This document shows positions 12,323 to 21,919 of a stretch of DNA of 64,000 nucleotides, in pieces (position 1 is the first letter of the stretch; each line of letters starts with the position of its first letter). Under the pieces are notes generated by a model. That model was not told the origin of the DNA. It worked only from the letters and a program-made list of their open reading frames with translations, and ran no database searches. The DNA is from Lelliottia sp. WAP21 (lineage in GTDB: Bacteria > Pseudomonadota > Gammaproteobacteria > Enterobacterales > Enterobacteriaceae): the NCBI RefSeq assembly GCF_020532665.2, contig NZ_JAIWPG020000007.1:186001-250000 (forward strand), in the 5' to 3' direction. The translations under genes were made by a program, and so were the position numbers.

Positions 12323-14056
12323 GTGAATATTCAGGCTCTTCTCTCCGAAAAAGTCAGTCAGGCACTGATTGCCGCAGGCGCGCCTGCGGATTGCGAACCA
12401 CAGGTTCGTCAGTCAGCAAAAGTACAGTTTGGTGACTATCAGGCCAATGGCGTGATGGCAGTAGCAAAAAAACTGGGCATGCCGCCACGACAACTCGCAG
12501 AGCTGGTGCTGACGCATCTGGATCTGGACGGTATCGCCAGCAAAACGGAAATTGCCGGGCCGGGCTTTATCAATATCTTCCTGGAGCCTGCATTTCTGGC
12601 GCGTCACGTTGATGACGCACTGAAGTCCGACCGCCTGGGCGTTGCTCAACCCGACGTGCAAACCGTGGTGGTTGACTACTCGGCGCCCAACGTTGCCAAA
12701 GAGATGCACGTCGGCCACCTGCGTTCAACCATTATCGGTGATGCCGCGGTACGTACGCTGGAGTTCCTGGGGCACAAAGTCATTCGCGCTAACCATGTCG
12801 GTGACTGGGGCACGCAGTTCGGAATGCTGATCGCCTGGCTCGAAAAGCAGCAGCAGGATAATGCCGGTGAAATGGCGCTGGCCGATCTGGAAGGTTTCTA
12901 TCGTGATGCGAAAAAACATTACGATGAGGACGAGGACTTTGCAGAACGCGCCCGTAGCTACGTGGTGAAACTGCAGGGCGGCGACGCCTACTTCCGCGAA
13001 ATGTGGCGCAAGCTGGTCGATATCACCATGTCCCAGAATCAGCTCACCTATAACCGTCTGAATGTGACCCTGACGCGTGATGATGTGATGGGTGAGAGCC
13101 TGTACAACCCAATGCTGCCGGGTATCGTAGAAGATTTGACCGCCAAAGGGCTGGCGGTGGAAAGCGAAGGCGCAACGGTCGTCTTCCTGGATGAATACAA
13201 GAACAAAGACGGCGAACCGATGGGCGTAATCATCCGTAAAAAAGATGGCGGCTATCTCTATACCACCACCGATATCGCCTGCGCGAAATACCGTTATGAA
13301 ACGCTGCACGCCGATCGTGTGTTGTATTACATCGACTCCCGTCAGCACCAGCACCTGATGCAAGCGTGGACCATCGTGCGCAAAGCGGGCTACGTGCCTG
13401 ATTCCGTTCCGCTGGAACACCACATGTTCGGCATGATGCTCGGTAAAGATGGCAAGCCGTTCAAAACCCGTGCGGGCGGTACGGTCAAGTTGTCAGATTT
13501 GCTGGACGAAGCGCTGGAACGTGCCCGCCGTCTGGTCGCTGAAAAGAACCCGGACATGGATGCAGACGAGCTGGAAAAACTGGCGAACGTGGTGGGCATC
13601 GGCGCGGTGAAATATGCCGATCTGTCCAAAAACCGTACCACGGACTACGTGTTTGACTGGGATAACATGCTGGCCTTCGAAGGCAATACGGCACCGTATA
13701 TGCAGTACGCCTACACCCGCGTGCTCTCTGTGTTCCGTAAAGCCAACATCGATGAAAGCGCACTGGCCCATGCGCCTGTTGTCATCAACGAAGATCGTGA
13801 AGCCCAGCTCGCGGCGCGCCTGTTGCAGTTTGAAGAGACGCTCACCGTTGTCGCGCGCGAAGGGACGCCACATGTGATGTGTGCTTACCTGTACGACCTG
13901 GCGGGATTGTTCTCTGGTTTCTACGAACACTGCCCTATTCTCACCGCAGAGAACGAAGAGATCCGTAACAGCCGCCTGAAACTGGCACAGCTTACCGCGA
14001 AAACGCTGAAGCTGGGTCTGGATACGCTCGGCATTGAAACCGTAGAGCGTATGTAA
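12323..14056 (+). CDS. argS: Arginine--tRNA ligase
   Basis: A class I aminoacyl-tRNA synthetase, 577 residues, full length. The start is GTG (12323), as in E. coli, with AAGGTA upstream. The N-terminal Add1 domain is followed by the HIGH-type motif, here HVGH in [16 protein letters not shown]. The KMSKS-equivalent region is [19 protein letters not shown] and the C-terminal DALR anticodon domain ends in ...[13 protein letters not shown]. Monocistronic, ended by the hairpin at 14073-14097. Confidence 0.98.
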   Translation: MNIQALLSEKVSQALIAAGAPADCEPQVRQSAKVQFGDYQANGVMAVAKKLGMPPRQLAELVLTHLDLDGIASKTEIAGPGFINIFLEPAFLARHVDDALKSDRLGVAQPDVQTVVVDYSAPNVAKEMHVGHLRSTIIGDAAVRTLEFLGHKVIRANHVGDWGTQFGMLIAWLEKQQQDNAGEMALADLEGFYRDAKKHYDEDEDFAERARSYVVKLQGGDAYFREMWRKLVDITMSQNQLTYNRLNVTLTRDDVMGESLYNPMLPGIVEDLTAKGLAVESEGATVVFLDEYKNKDGEPMGVIIRKKDGGYLYTTTDIACAKYRYETLHADRVLYYIDSRQHQHLMQAWTIVRKAGYVPDSVPLEHHMFGMMLGKDGKPFKTRAGGTVKLSDLLDEALERARRLVAEKNPDMDADELEKLANVVGIGAVKYADLSKNRTTDYVFDWDNMLAFEGNTAPYMQYAYTRVLSVFRKANIDESALAHAPVVINEDREAQLAARLLQFEETLTVVAREGTPHVMCAYLYDLAGLFSGFYEHCPILTAENEEIRNSRLKLAQLTAKTLKLGLDTLGIETVERM

Positions 14057-14072
14057 TCGCAGGCAAATAAAA

Positions 14073-14097
14073 AACCCGGCAATCGCCGGGTTTTTTT
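14073..14097. terminator. Terminator between argS and rhiN
   Basis: An 8-bp stem (AACCCGGC/GCCGGGTT) with a 4-nt loop is followed by seven T residues on the plus strand and bordered by A residues on the other side. It can end argS and the convergent rhiN transcript. Confidence 0.92.
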
Positions 14098-14101
14098 ATT
14101 A

Positions 14102-15241
14102 TTAGAAATACTTTCTCAAATACTCCGTTAAACACAAAATCGCCATCGCCTGACCGTAAGGCATAGACGTTAACGGGATCTGGCGATAGAACGCCAGATT
14201 ACTGCCCATGCCGGTGCCAAATGACGTCTGGAGCAATTCGCCTTCAGGGGAGATGTTTTTCACGATGCCACGAATCGCTTTCTCAGCCACCCCGGCATAC
14301 TCCGCGCCAACATAGCGTTTACGTACGGCTTTCAGAATGCCGTAGGCAAACCCCGCCGTCGCTGACGCCTCGAGATAGGATTCGGGATCGTCAAGCAGCG
14401 TATGCCACAGTCCGCTTTCATCCTGGCATTTTGCCAGCGCCGCAATTTGTGCGTTCAATACCTGGACCAGATAACGGCGTACAGCACTGCTCTCTGGCAA
14501 ATCCACCAGTTCCAGGAAGTCCGGAATAACGATCGTCAGCCAGCTGTTGCCACGCGCCCAGCGTGCTTTGGCAAAGTTATGCTGCCCATCGTAGTTCCAG
14601 CCGTGGAACCACAAACCCGTCTCCCGATCCATCAGATTCTGTACATGCAGCAAGAACTGATAAATCGCTTCTTCCACATATTCCGGGCGATTGAGCAATT
14701 TCCCGATTTTCGCCAGTGGCAGTACCGTCATCATCAGGGTGTCATCCCACATCTGTTGATGATTTTCTTCAGCGAGGGTGATGTGCTGCATACCGCCGTG
14801 GTCCGTGCGCGGCATCTCGTTCATGGCCCATTCAGCCCAGCTCTCCAGCCACGGCAGCCAGGCTGGCGTCGGTTTCTCTTCGTAGCAATAAGCGAGCGTC
14901 AGGAACGGGGCCATCGTGTTGACGTTTTTGGTCGTGGCGCCTTCTGCGAAGCGATCGGTAAACCAATTGTCGATAATCGCACGCATGGCGGCATCACCGG
15001 TCTGGCAGTAGTACTGCCAGATACCGTAAAGGCCCACGCCGTGCGTCCATTCCCAACCCGCCCATCCTTTGGTGTCGATCACCCGCCCGTCGTCCAGCCG
15101 CAGCAGAAATTCGCCGGTTTTATCGTGAATATTGACAAGGTTTAACGTCACCTTTTCAATCAACGATTTCAGTTCATCCCGGGCAATGAAATGCTCTGGC
15201 TGACGCAGTAATGGGCTATGTTTGACAGGCCAAACCTTCAT
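14102..15241 (-). CDS. rhiN: GH105 unsaturated rhamnogalacturonyl hydrolase (RhiN-like)
   Basis: A 379-residue glycoside hydrolase of family 88/105, an (alpha/alpha)6 barrel similar to Bacillus YteR and Dickeya RhiN. These remove the unsaturated galacturonyl residue from rhamnogalacturonan oligosaccharides made by lyases. Visible family segments are TKGWAGWEWTHGVGLYGIWQYY near residue 55, TDHGGMQHITL, WARGNSWLT and ESGLWHTLLDDPESYLEASATAG. There is no signal peptide, so it acts in the cytoplasm on imported oligosaccharides. The transporter gene 4 bp upstream on the same strand supports the pathway. The pair is absent from this locus in E. coli. The symbol is inferred from the rhiTN arrangement in pectinolytic enterobacteria. 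Confidence 0.8.
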   Translation of the reverse strand: MKVWPVKHSPLLRQPEHFIARDELKSLIEKVTLNLVNIHDKTGEFLLRLDDGRVIDTKGWAGWEWTHGVGLYGIWQYYCQTGDAAMRAIIDNWFTDRFAEGATTKNVNTMAPFLTLAYCYEEKPTPAWLPWLESWAEWAMNEMPRTDHGGMQHITLAEENHQQMWDDTLMMTVLPLAKIGKLLNRPEYVEEAIYQFLLHVQNLMDRETGLWFHGWNYDGQHNFAKARWARGNSWLTIVIPDFLELVDLPESSAVRRYLVQVLNAQIAALAKCQDESGLWHTLLDDPESYLEASATAGFAYGILKAVRKRYVGAEYAGVAEKAIRGIVKNISPEGELLQTSFGTGMGSNLAFYRQIPLTSMPYGQAMAILCLTEYLRKYF

Positions 15242-15245
15242 ATTC

Positions 15246-16829
15246 TTAACCTCTGTGATATGTCGAATTCAGTACCGCGCGATCCTTCAGGGAAGGTGCA
15301 GCAGGTTTATTACGATTCAGATAACCAATATTGTTATTGCCCCACAATGAGTCGAACGGCATACCGGCCAGCAGCTCAACGGTGGCACGCGCCTGCGGCG
15401 TCGCGGTTTCCGGCATGGCATGACCAGACTCACGCATTTTGGCGGTCTCTTCCCGTAACGTACTGTGGGTTTGAAGATTGAGTTTGAAGCGCAGCGAGAC
15501 CAGGAAGCCGCAAAAGAGGACCAGAATAGTGCCGACGCTAAGGATCATCAGAATGGTATGGCTCACTTCCGCAGGCTGCGTTTTCTGACCGCTAACGAAA
15601 CCCGACATCTGCATGACAATCCCGACCAGCATGATGGCACCGGCCTGAGAGGCTTTGCGGGTCAGGGTCATGATGCCGGCGAAGATGCCTTCACGGCGCT
15701 GTCCGGTAATCACTTCATCCACATCAGCAATGTAGGTGTAGATATTCCATGGCACATAGTTGATCCCACCGCGACCTAACCCAGCGACCGCTGAGACCAG
15801 CAGCAACAGAGCGTAAACGTCGCTCAGCCCGGCGTAATAAAGCACGGCGTAAGAGACGGATGCCAGGCCAAACAGCACCACGACCATGCGATACGACGGC
15901 GCTGGTCCAAAGCGAATACATAACGGGATCATGGCGATAACCGCAATAAACTGGAATATCGCCATGGTACCCAGCAGGTTCGAGGCCACAGATGCTTCCT
16001 GCATCAGCACAAACACGACGTAGTAAGTAAAGACCGCGTTGAAGACGTCCTGCGCGATATAGCCGCCCAGATACATCCCCAGATGCTGGCGGAATATCTT
16101 CACCCGCAGCGTGGAGCTTAACTCCACAAACAGGCGATTCAGACTCTGGCCCAGCGTGAGTTTTTTCTTCTCCTCTTCTGCGCGTAGCGCCGCTTCGGAC
16201 CACTCTTCGCGCGGGCGTTCCCAGGTGAAGAACCAGACAAAAGTCAGCATCATTGCGCACAGCACCGAGAAGACCAGGCTCGCATAAAAGAAGGAGACCG
16301 CATTATCTTTACCGAAATGGGTCAGCAGAATGCCAGGGAGGAAGGAGGCTAAGATGGCCGACATCTGCGCCATCGAGATACGGGCACCGGAGAATTTGGT
16401 TTTTTGTTTAAAATCGTCGGTCATTTCCGGCACCAGCGTTTCATATGGGACCAGAATCATGGTGTAGACGATATCAAAGATCAGGTAGGTGACAAGGTAA
16501 TACCAGAAGCTCATGTCTCCGACCCACATCAGCGAGTAGCTAAATACAAACGGAATACCCAGCAGGATAAAGAATTTGCGTCGACCAAAACGTTTGCCAA
16601 GCCAGGTAGTGCCGAAATTATCGGTGAGGAAGCCCATTAACGGGCTGACAACGGCATCAAGCACCCTCGCGGCGGCAAAGATAAAGGTTGCCTCAATCGG
16701 CGTGAGTCCACAGAAGGTCGTGTAGAAGTATAAAAGCCAGGCGGCGGTCAGCGCAGTCGTGCCCGCTCCCAGAAAATCGCCCGACCCATAAGCAAGATAA
16801 TTTGCGAGTCCAATTTTACGTGTTTTCAT
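15246..16829 (-). CDS. rhiT: GPH-family (MelB-type) oligosaccharide transporter, RhiT-like
   Basis: A 527-residue inner-membrane carrier with about 12 hydrophobic helices, of the glycoside-pentoside-hexuronide:cation symporter family. The start at 16829 (MKTRKIGLANYLAYGSGDF) is the typical GPH N-terminus; the reading frame is open further upstream but that part has no family likeness. A long cytoplasmic C-terminal tail follows the last helix. Directly upstream of the GH105 gene, it most likely imports unsaturated rhamnogalacturonides, as RhiT does in Dickeya. A KdgR-like box lies about 170 bp upstream. Confidence 0.78.
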   Translation of the reverse strand: MKTRKIGLANYLAYGSGDFLGAGTTALTAAWLLYFYTTFCGLTPIEATFIFAAARVLDAVVSPLMGFLTDNFGTTWLGKRFGRRKFFILLGIPFVFSYSLMWVGDMSFWYYLVTYLIFDIVYTMILVPYETLVPEMTDDFKQKTKFSGARISMAQMSAILASFLPGILLTHFGKDNAVSFFYASLVFSVLCAMMLTFVWFFTWERPREEWSEAALRAEEEKKKLTLGQSLNRLFVELSSTLRVKIFRQHLGMYLGGYIAQDVFNAVFTYYVVFVLMQEASVASNLLGTMAIFQFIAVIAMIPLCIRFGPAPSYRMVVVLFGLASVSYAVLYYAGLSDVYALLLLVSAVAGLGRGGINYVPWNIYTYIADVDEVITGQRREGIFAGIMTLTRKASQAGAIMLVGIVMQMSGFVSGQKTQPAEVSHTILMILSVGTILVLFCGFLVSLRFKLNLQTHSTLREETAKMRESGHAMPETATPQARATVELLAGMPFDSLWGNNNIGYLNRNKPAAPSLKDRAVLNSTYHRG

Positions 16830-16997
16830 TGCCGTCAACCCTTTAAGTGTTGGGAGACTCCCTGTAAGCAAACCTCGTCCGGGAGTTTTTACACGGCTAC
16901 AGTAAAAGCATCGTTGTATGGATACCTTTCTGTTTCTGCCATGACGCGGGGGGCGATGGCAAAAATGCAAAGAGTGTCGCTACGCGTGTCACTGATT

Positions 16998-17016
16998 TAT
17001 AAAACAGCGTTTCTTT
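16998..17016 (-). promoter_or_regulatory. KdgR-like operator upstream of rhiT
   Basis: The 19-mer TATAAAACAGCGTTTCTTT matches 17 of 19 positions of the KdgR operator consensus as I recall it from pectinolytic enterobacteria (AATRAAAYRNYRTTTYATT). It lies in the 261-bp gap between flhE and rhiT, where it could repress the rhiT-rhiN operon in the absence of pectin breakdown products. Confidence 0.5.
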
Positions 17017-17047
17017 TGCTTCAAAAGGCAGGGTCATATTTTGCGAG

Positions 17048-17075
17048 CCAGTCATCAGAATCGCCTGATGACTGG
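17048..17075. terminator. Hairpin after flhE
   Basis: A perfect 11-bp inverted repeat (CCAGTCATCAG, 6-nt loop, complement) sits 16 bp after the flhE stop. It lacks a clear T tract, so termination efficiency is uncertain. Confidence 0.5.
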
Positions 17076-17090
17076 TGAAAAGACAGGCAA

Positions 17091-17486
17091 TTAGCGGTAG
17101 TTCACAATCACCTGATTGCTTTGCACTTTCAGTGCCGGGATCAACCGTCCACCACCGGGGACTTCCCAGATAAAGCGTAGCGGCTCTATAGCGGGCACAC
17201 CGGTAAAAGCGTGCGTTGTACCACTTTCACCATCCAGCTCGGTGCAGCGTGTTTGTGAACATAACCGCACCCGCAGGCCTGCCGGGGTCGGGCCAATGAG
17301 CTGATAACGCCAGACCACCAGCGTCATCAAACCAGACACCTGCTCATCAGACGAAAGTGGACGAGAGGAGGCCGCCACCCCGCGGTTGCTCAGGGTGATC
17401 CCGGTACTGCTCGCCTGCCACGCGCCCTCTCCTGCGGCGTGCGCCATCACGGGTAAGAGTAAAATCCACAGCCATTTGCGCATCAC
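17091..17486 (-). CDS. flhE: Flagellar protein FlhE
   Basis: A 131-residue periplasmic protein with a signal peptide (MMRKWLWILLLPVMAHA, cleavage about residue 17) and a Cys pair (RLCSQTRCTEL). In Salmonella and E. coli FlhE acts as a chaperone/regulator at the flagellar export apparatus, influencing proton leakage and swarming. Third gene of flhB-flhA-flhE, overlapping the flhA end by 4 bp. Confidence 0.95.
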   Translation of the reverse strand: MMRKWLWILLLPVMAHAAGEGAWQASSTGITLSNRGVAASSRPLSSDEQVSGLMTLVVWRYQLIGPTPAGLRVRLCSQTRCTELDGESGTTHAFTGVPAIEPLRFIWEVPGGGRLIPALKVQSNQVIVNYR

Positions 17487-19561
17487 TGGCCTCCAATGGT
17501 TGCCGTCATGCGGATATGGCGATTGTCTGACAACTCCATATTCGACAAAACAACCAGCTGCGTCAGGCTGCGACGCAGGAAGCGGGATAAGAGCGGACGC
17601 AATGCATGATTGACCAGCAATACCGGCGGTGCACCGAGCATTTCCTGTCGCGCTAGCGCTTCTTGCGTTTGCGCCAGCAGACGATCCGCCAGACCCGGCT
17701 CCAGGCCACCGCCGCCCTGCAGCGCCTGCAGGAGCAAACGCTCCAGCGGCGTATCGAGACCGATCACCTGTACTTCACCGGTACCCGGGAACCATTGCTG
17801 AGTAATCGCCCTCCCCAGCGCCACGCGAACCACCGCGGTCAGCTCGTGCGGATCGTTTTGCAGAGGGGCGTGTTCGGCCAGCGTCTCAAGAATGGTGCGC
17901 ATATCGCGAATCGGGACCTTCTCATCCAGCAGATTTTGCAGGACTTTATGCAACGTGGTTAATGTCACCACGCCAGGCACCAGATCTTCCGTCAGTTTTG
18001 GCATCTCCTGAGTCACGCGATCCAACAGTTGCTGCGCTTCCTGACGTCCGAACAGCTCGGCGGAGAACTGGCCAATCAGGTGGTTCAGATGCGTTGCAAC
18101 CACCGTACTGGCTTCCACCACGGTATACCCCTGGATTTGCGCCTGCTCTTTCAGGGCGCTCTCGATCCAGATTGCCGCCAGGCCAAAAGCGGGATCGGTG
18201 GTCTGCTCGCCCGGTAAGGTGCCGGCAGCCGTGCCCGGGTTAATCGCCAGCCAGCGTCCCGGGTAGGCATCACCACTGCCAATTTCCACCCCTTTCATCA
18301 GAATGCGGTAACGGGCTGGGGGTAAATCCATATTGTCACGGATATGCACCACCGGCGGTAAGAACCCCATGTCCTGCGCGAATTTCTTACGGATACTGCG
18401 AATGCGCCCCAGCAGTTCGCCGTCCTGTTGAAAATCGACCATCGGGATCAGGCGATAACCCACTTCCATTCCGAGTGAATCTTCAAGCTGCACGTCGTTC
18501 CAGGTGGCTTCAACCGCTTGGGTGTTTTCCGGCATCTTCACCGGCATTGGCTCAGCCGCAGGCTTATCTTCACGTCCGCGCATCCACCAGGCGAGGCCCA
18601 GAAGTGCGGCCGTAAACAGCAGGAAGACCAGGTTTGGCATGCCTGGCACCAGCCCAAGCAGCCCGAGAACAGCGGCAGACAGCAGCATTACGCGCGGGTT
18701 GCTGAACAGCTGGCCCACCATCTGCTGTCCAACGTCCTGATCGGTACTCACGCGGGTCACAATGACACCCGCCGCCGTGGAGATCACCAGCGCCGGGATT
18801 TGCGCCACCAGACCATCACCAATGGTCAGCAGCGTATAGCTCTCTGCCGCATGTCCCATATCCATGCCATGCTGAAGTACCCCGACCAACAGCCCGCCGA
18901 CCACGTTGATCACCATGATCAAAATGCCTGCAACGGCGTCACCGCGTACAAACTTACTCGCACCATCCATGGAGCCGTAGAAATCAGCCTCCTGGGTGAC
19001 TTCAGAACGACGTTTTTTCGCCTCATCTTCTGCGATCAGCCCGGCGTTGAGATCGGCATCAATCGCCATCTGTTTGCCCGGCATCCCATCCAGAACAAAA
19101 CGCGCGCCCACTTCGGCGATGCGCCCTGCCCCTTTGGTGATAACCATAAAGTTGATAATCACCAGGATGACAAACACCACAATACCGATGGCGAAGTTGC
19201 CGCCCACCAGGAAGTGACCGAACGCCTCGACAACTTTACCCGCCGCCGCCGCACCGGTATGCCCTTCCATCAAAATGATACGCGTCGACGCCACGTTCAG
19301 CGCCAGTCGCAGTAACGTGGTGAAGAGCAAAATGGTCGGGAATGCCGCAAACTCCAGCGTACGCTGGGTAAACATTGCCACCAGCAGTACCATGATGGAC
19401 AGAGCAATGTTGAAAGTGAAAAGCAAATCGAGGATGAATGCCGGTAAAGGCAGTACCATCATCGACAGAATTAGCAGGATGAGAATCGGCCCGGCCAGGA
19501 TCTGCCATTGGGTCGATTTCAGGTTGCTTGGCAGGCGCAACATTGCCACCAGATTAGCCAT
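17483..19561 (-). CDS. flhA: Flagellar type III export protein FlhA
   Basis: FlhA is the large export-gate subunit of the flagellar type III secretion system. The 692-residue protein has eight N-terminal transmembrane helices up to about residue 330, the conserved FHIPEP-region segment (VDADLNAG-type loop, here AIDADLNAGLIAEDEAKKRR) between helices, and a large cytoplasmic domain binding chaperone-substrate complexes. It overlaps the flhB 3' end by 8 bp. Length equals that of the E. coli protein. Confidence 0.98.
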   Translation of the reverse strand: MANLVAMLRLPSNLKSTQWQILAGPILILLILSMMVLPLPAFILDLLFTFNIALSIMVLLVAMFTQRTLEFAAFPTILLFTTLLRLALNVASTRIILMEGHTGAAAAGKVVEAFGHFLVGGNFAIGIVVFVILVIINFMVITKGAGRIAEVGARFVLDGMPGKQMAIDADLNAGLIAEDEAKKRRSEVTQEADFYGSMDGASKFVRGDAVAGILIMVINVVGGLLVGVLQHGMDMGHAAESYTLLTIGDGLVAQIPALVISTAAGVIVTRVSTDQDVGQQMVGQLFSNPRVMLLSAAVLGLLGLVPGMPNLVFLLFTAALLGLAWWMRGREDKPAAEPMPVKMPENTQAVEATWNDVQLEDSLGMEVGYRLIPMVDFQQDGELLGRIRSIRKKFAQDMGFLPPVVHIRDNMDLPPARYRILMKGVEIGSGDAYPGRWLAINPGTAAGTLPGEQTTDPAFGLAAIWIESALKEQAQIQGYTVVEASTVVATHLNHLIGQFSAELFGRQEAQQLLDRVTQEMPKLTEDLVPGVVTLTTLHKVLQNLLDEKVPIRDMRTILETLAEHAPLQNDPHELTAVVRVALGRAITQQWFPGTGEVQVIGLDTPLERLLLQALQGGGGLEPGLADRLLAQTQEALARQEMLGAPPVLLVNHALRPLLSRFLRRSLTQLVVLSNMELSDNRHIRMTATIGGQ

Positions 19562-20702
19562 CAGAGTCCTTCTCGTTCAAGAAATCCAGTGCGTCGGGCA
19601 CGGGAAGATTTTCAGGTTTTACAGGGCGTTGACCGCCCGCTAAACGCCAGCGTTTCAGTTGCCATACCCATGCCAGCACTTCCGCCACGGCGGCGTAAAG
19701 CTGGCCCGGGATCTGTTGTCCTATTTCGGCATGGCGATAGAGTGCTCGCGCCAGCGGGGGAGCCTCAAGGATCGGCACACGATGTTCAGTGGCGATTTCA
19801 CGGATGCGCAGCGCAATCAGCCCCGCCCCTTTCGCCACCACTTTCGGGGCACTCATTTTGTTTTCGTCGTAACGGAGCGCCACAGAGTAGTGCGTCGGGT
19901 TCGTCACAATCACGTCCGCTTTTGGCACATCTTCCATCATGCGGCGACGGGCTGCAGCACGCTGCATTTGTCGGATACGCCCTTTGACGTGCGGGTCGCC
20001 TTCCATCTGCTTATACTCGTCGCGAATATCCTGACGTGACATCCGCAGTTTTTTGATATGGCTGAATATCTGGAAGAAGACATCAAAACCCACCATCGGA
20101 ATAATGCTCAGCACCACCAGCAACGCGCACATCCCGGTCAGATCCAGCGCGTTGCTCATCGCCGTCATGGGTGATTCACTGATCAGACGCATCATCTCCG
20201 GCCATTTGTGCCACAGATAAAAGCCTGCCGCGCTGCCCATCAGCAGTGATTTAAGGATGGCTTTTAACAGCTCCGCGCCCGTCTGCGCGGAAAACATCTT
20301 CGCAATACCGGGAAGGGGATTGAGCTTCGAGAATTTGGGTTGCAGCGATTTGCCGCTAAAGACCAGCCCACCGAGCATGACCGGGGAGATCAAAGCCACC
20401 AGTACCACACCGGTGATCAGCGGCAACAGTGCCACCATCGCACCTTTGATCAGCAGGATAATCTGGCTCAAAATCAGATTGGGATCGTTGACCATGCTGT
20501 GGTCGAAACGCAGCCCCGCCGTCAGCATCCCGGCCAGTCTGCGGGCAAGCGACTCCCCTCCCCACCAGATGATGCACACCCCTACGACTAAAATCAGTAG
20601 TGATGTCAGCTCCCTGGATCGGGGGACTTGCCCGTCCTCACGCGCCTTTTCAAGTCGGTGGGGTGTGGGGGCTTCTGTTTTGTCGTCGCTGTCTTCTGCC
20701 AC
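19554..20702 (-). CDS. flhB: Flagellar export switch protein FlhB
   Basis: FlhB sets export specificity: autocleavage within its cytoplasmic NPTH motif switches export from rod/hook to filament proteins. The 382-residue protein has four transmembrane helices in the first 210 residues and the intact NPTH site (VTNPTHYSVAL, about residue 270). The start is GTG at 20702. First gene of flhBAE, a class 2 (FlhDC-activated) operon in E. coli. Confidence 0.98.
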   Translation of the reverse strand: MAEDSDDKTEAPTPHRLEKAREDGQVPRSRELTSLLILVVGVCIIWWGGESLARRLAGMLTAGLRFDHSMVNDPNLILSQIILLIKGAMVALLPLITGVVLVALISPVMLGGLVFSGKSLQPKFSKLNPLPGIAKMFSAQTGAELLKAILKSLLMGSAAGFYLWHKWPEMMRLISESPMTAMSNALDLTGMCALLVVLSIIPMVGFDVFFQIFSHIKKLRMSRQDIRDEYKQMEGDPHVKGRIRQMQRAAARRRMMEDVPKADVIVTNPTHYSVALRYDENKMSAPKVVAKGAGLIALRIREIATEHRVPILEAPPLARALYRHAEIGQQIPGQLYAAVAEVLAWVWQLKRWRLAGGQRPVKPENLPVPDALDFLNEKDSDG

Positions 20703-21202
20703 AGTGCGCGCTCGCTGCCCATTTAATCCGCCTAATAGTGCCAGACCCCGGCTTCATCAATGCCCCGAAAAGCCCCCATAACCCGCTCTTTTTAGCCAGT
20801 TTGAGGTAAAACATGGGGAAACAGCGTGACGCTGATGAGCGTGCAGGGTCGTTCAGCGCGCACAATCAACACTAATTAATTTTACAAAATAGTTTAAGTT
20901 ATTCTGAAAAAGATCAATTTATATGCAGCTATTTTTAAAAAAACAGATAACAAAAGACTGTTTAACCCACCATTATTAATTTTCATGATATAAGATGGTT
21001 CAAAATATCATTACCCACTATTAAAAGTCCGTTTTTTGCCATTTTAATCCTCACTGCTGTTAGTCTTTGACTTATTAATATCTAATTAGAGACGATTTTA
21101 TTCTGAATTCATAAAGCGCTATACTTTCCTGTGAAGGGATGGTTTAAAGATTACACTTTCTACACGTGTTTTAGATTTCTCCATACAAAGGATTTCTTAC
21201 AG
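20703..21202. other. Intergenic region between flhB and fimbrial operon
   Basis: About 500 bp without a gene, separating divergent flhB (class 2 flagellar promoter expected) and the first fimbrial operon. From about 20,870 onward it becomes strongly AT-rich, a marker of H-NS-bound acquired DNA. I found no invertible-element repeats or paired GATC sites typical of phase-variable fimbriae, and no clear FlhDC box by eye. Confidence 0.6.
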
Positions 21203-21778
21203 ATGGATTTTAAGAAAAATAGGGTTGCAGGTGCCGTAATGGCACTCGCAAGCGTCAGCGCATCCGCAGCTGACATGAATGCGGGCGTTGTTCATTTTAC
21301 CGGTTCGATTATTGAACCGAGCTGTACGATTCAAGGAAACAGTGGCGTCGATAATAACGTTCCTTTAGGAACCTTTATGAAATCGACCTTTGATACGGTG
21401 GGGAAAGAAACAGCACTGTCTCCCTTTTCGATCATCCTGGCTAACTGCCCCTTGAGAAGTGATGGCCTGCAGTCTATCCAGCTCACCTTCACAGGAACAA
21501 CGGCACTCACCAAAACGAATACCCTTCTTGATGTCAGCAAAATCACAAGCTTAGGCGAAACAGCCGCCACCGGCATCGGTATTGCCGTCAGTCTGGCTGG
21601 ACAAAATACGCGGTTAATTACCATGGATGGCGCCGAAGGACAGATTTTTATCCCCCTTTCACAGGTTACCAATGATACGGTCAGAGCAGATTTAAATGCG
21701 CGCTATAAATCATTTTCTGCGGATGTTACGCCCGGTCCTGCGGATGCGGATATGACCGTCAATATTTTGTATCGATAA
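21203..21778 (+). CDS. Fimbrial major subunit
   Basis: A 191-residue chaperone-usher pilin. The start at 21203 is chosen because the protein then opens with a signal peptide (MDFKKNRVAGAVMALASVSASA). The mature part shows the pilin fold: the Cys pair (EPSCTIQ ... LANCPL) about 47 residues apart and the C-terminal donor-strand-binding motif ending in ADMTVNILYR with a penultimate Tyr. First gene of a four-gene operon (subunit, chaperone, usher, tip adhesin) inserted between flhB and cheZ. It resembles type 1-like pilins but I cannot name the fimbrial type. Confidence 0.88.
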   Translation: MDFKKNRVAGAVMALASVSASAADMNAGVVHFTGSIIEPSCTIQGNSGVDNNVPLGTFMKSTFDTVGKETALSPFSIILANCPLRSDGLQSIQLTFTGTTALTKTNTLLDVSKITSLGETAATGIGIAVSLAGQNTRLITMDGAEGQIFIPLSQVTNDTVRADLNARYKSFSADVTPGPADADMTVNILYR

Positions 21779-21919
21779 TAACCCGCCTCGTTATTATTCG
21801 TTGCATCTATAGCCTCTAATGAAATAGACCTTATTTCCAGAGCGTTTTTTTGAAAATAGTCCAGGTCCGATCCCGGACTATTATTTTTTATCGCTGGTGC
21901 TTTTATTAAAGGTTCTTGT

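Noticed and set aside
16830..16970. N-terminal extension of the RhiT-like transporter from an upstream start
   Set aside because: Open frame but Cys/Arg-rich sequence unlike the family; the start at 16829 gives the normal GPH N-terminus.
20870..21130. Phase-variation switch (invertible element) for the first fimbrial operon
   Set aside because: No pair of inverted repeats or nearby recombinase gene was found.
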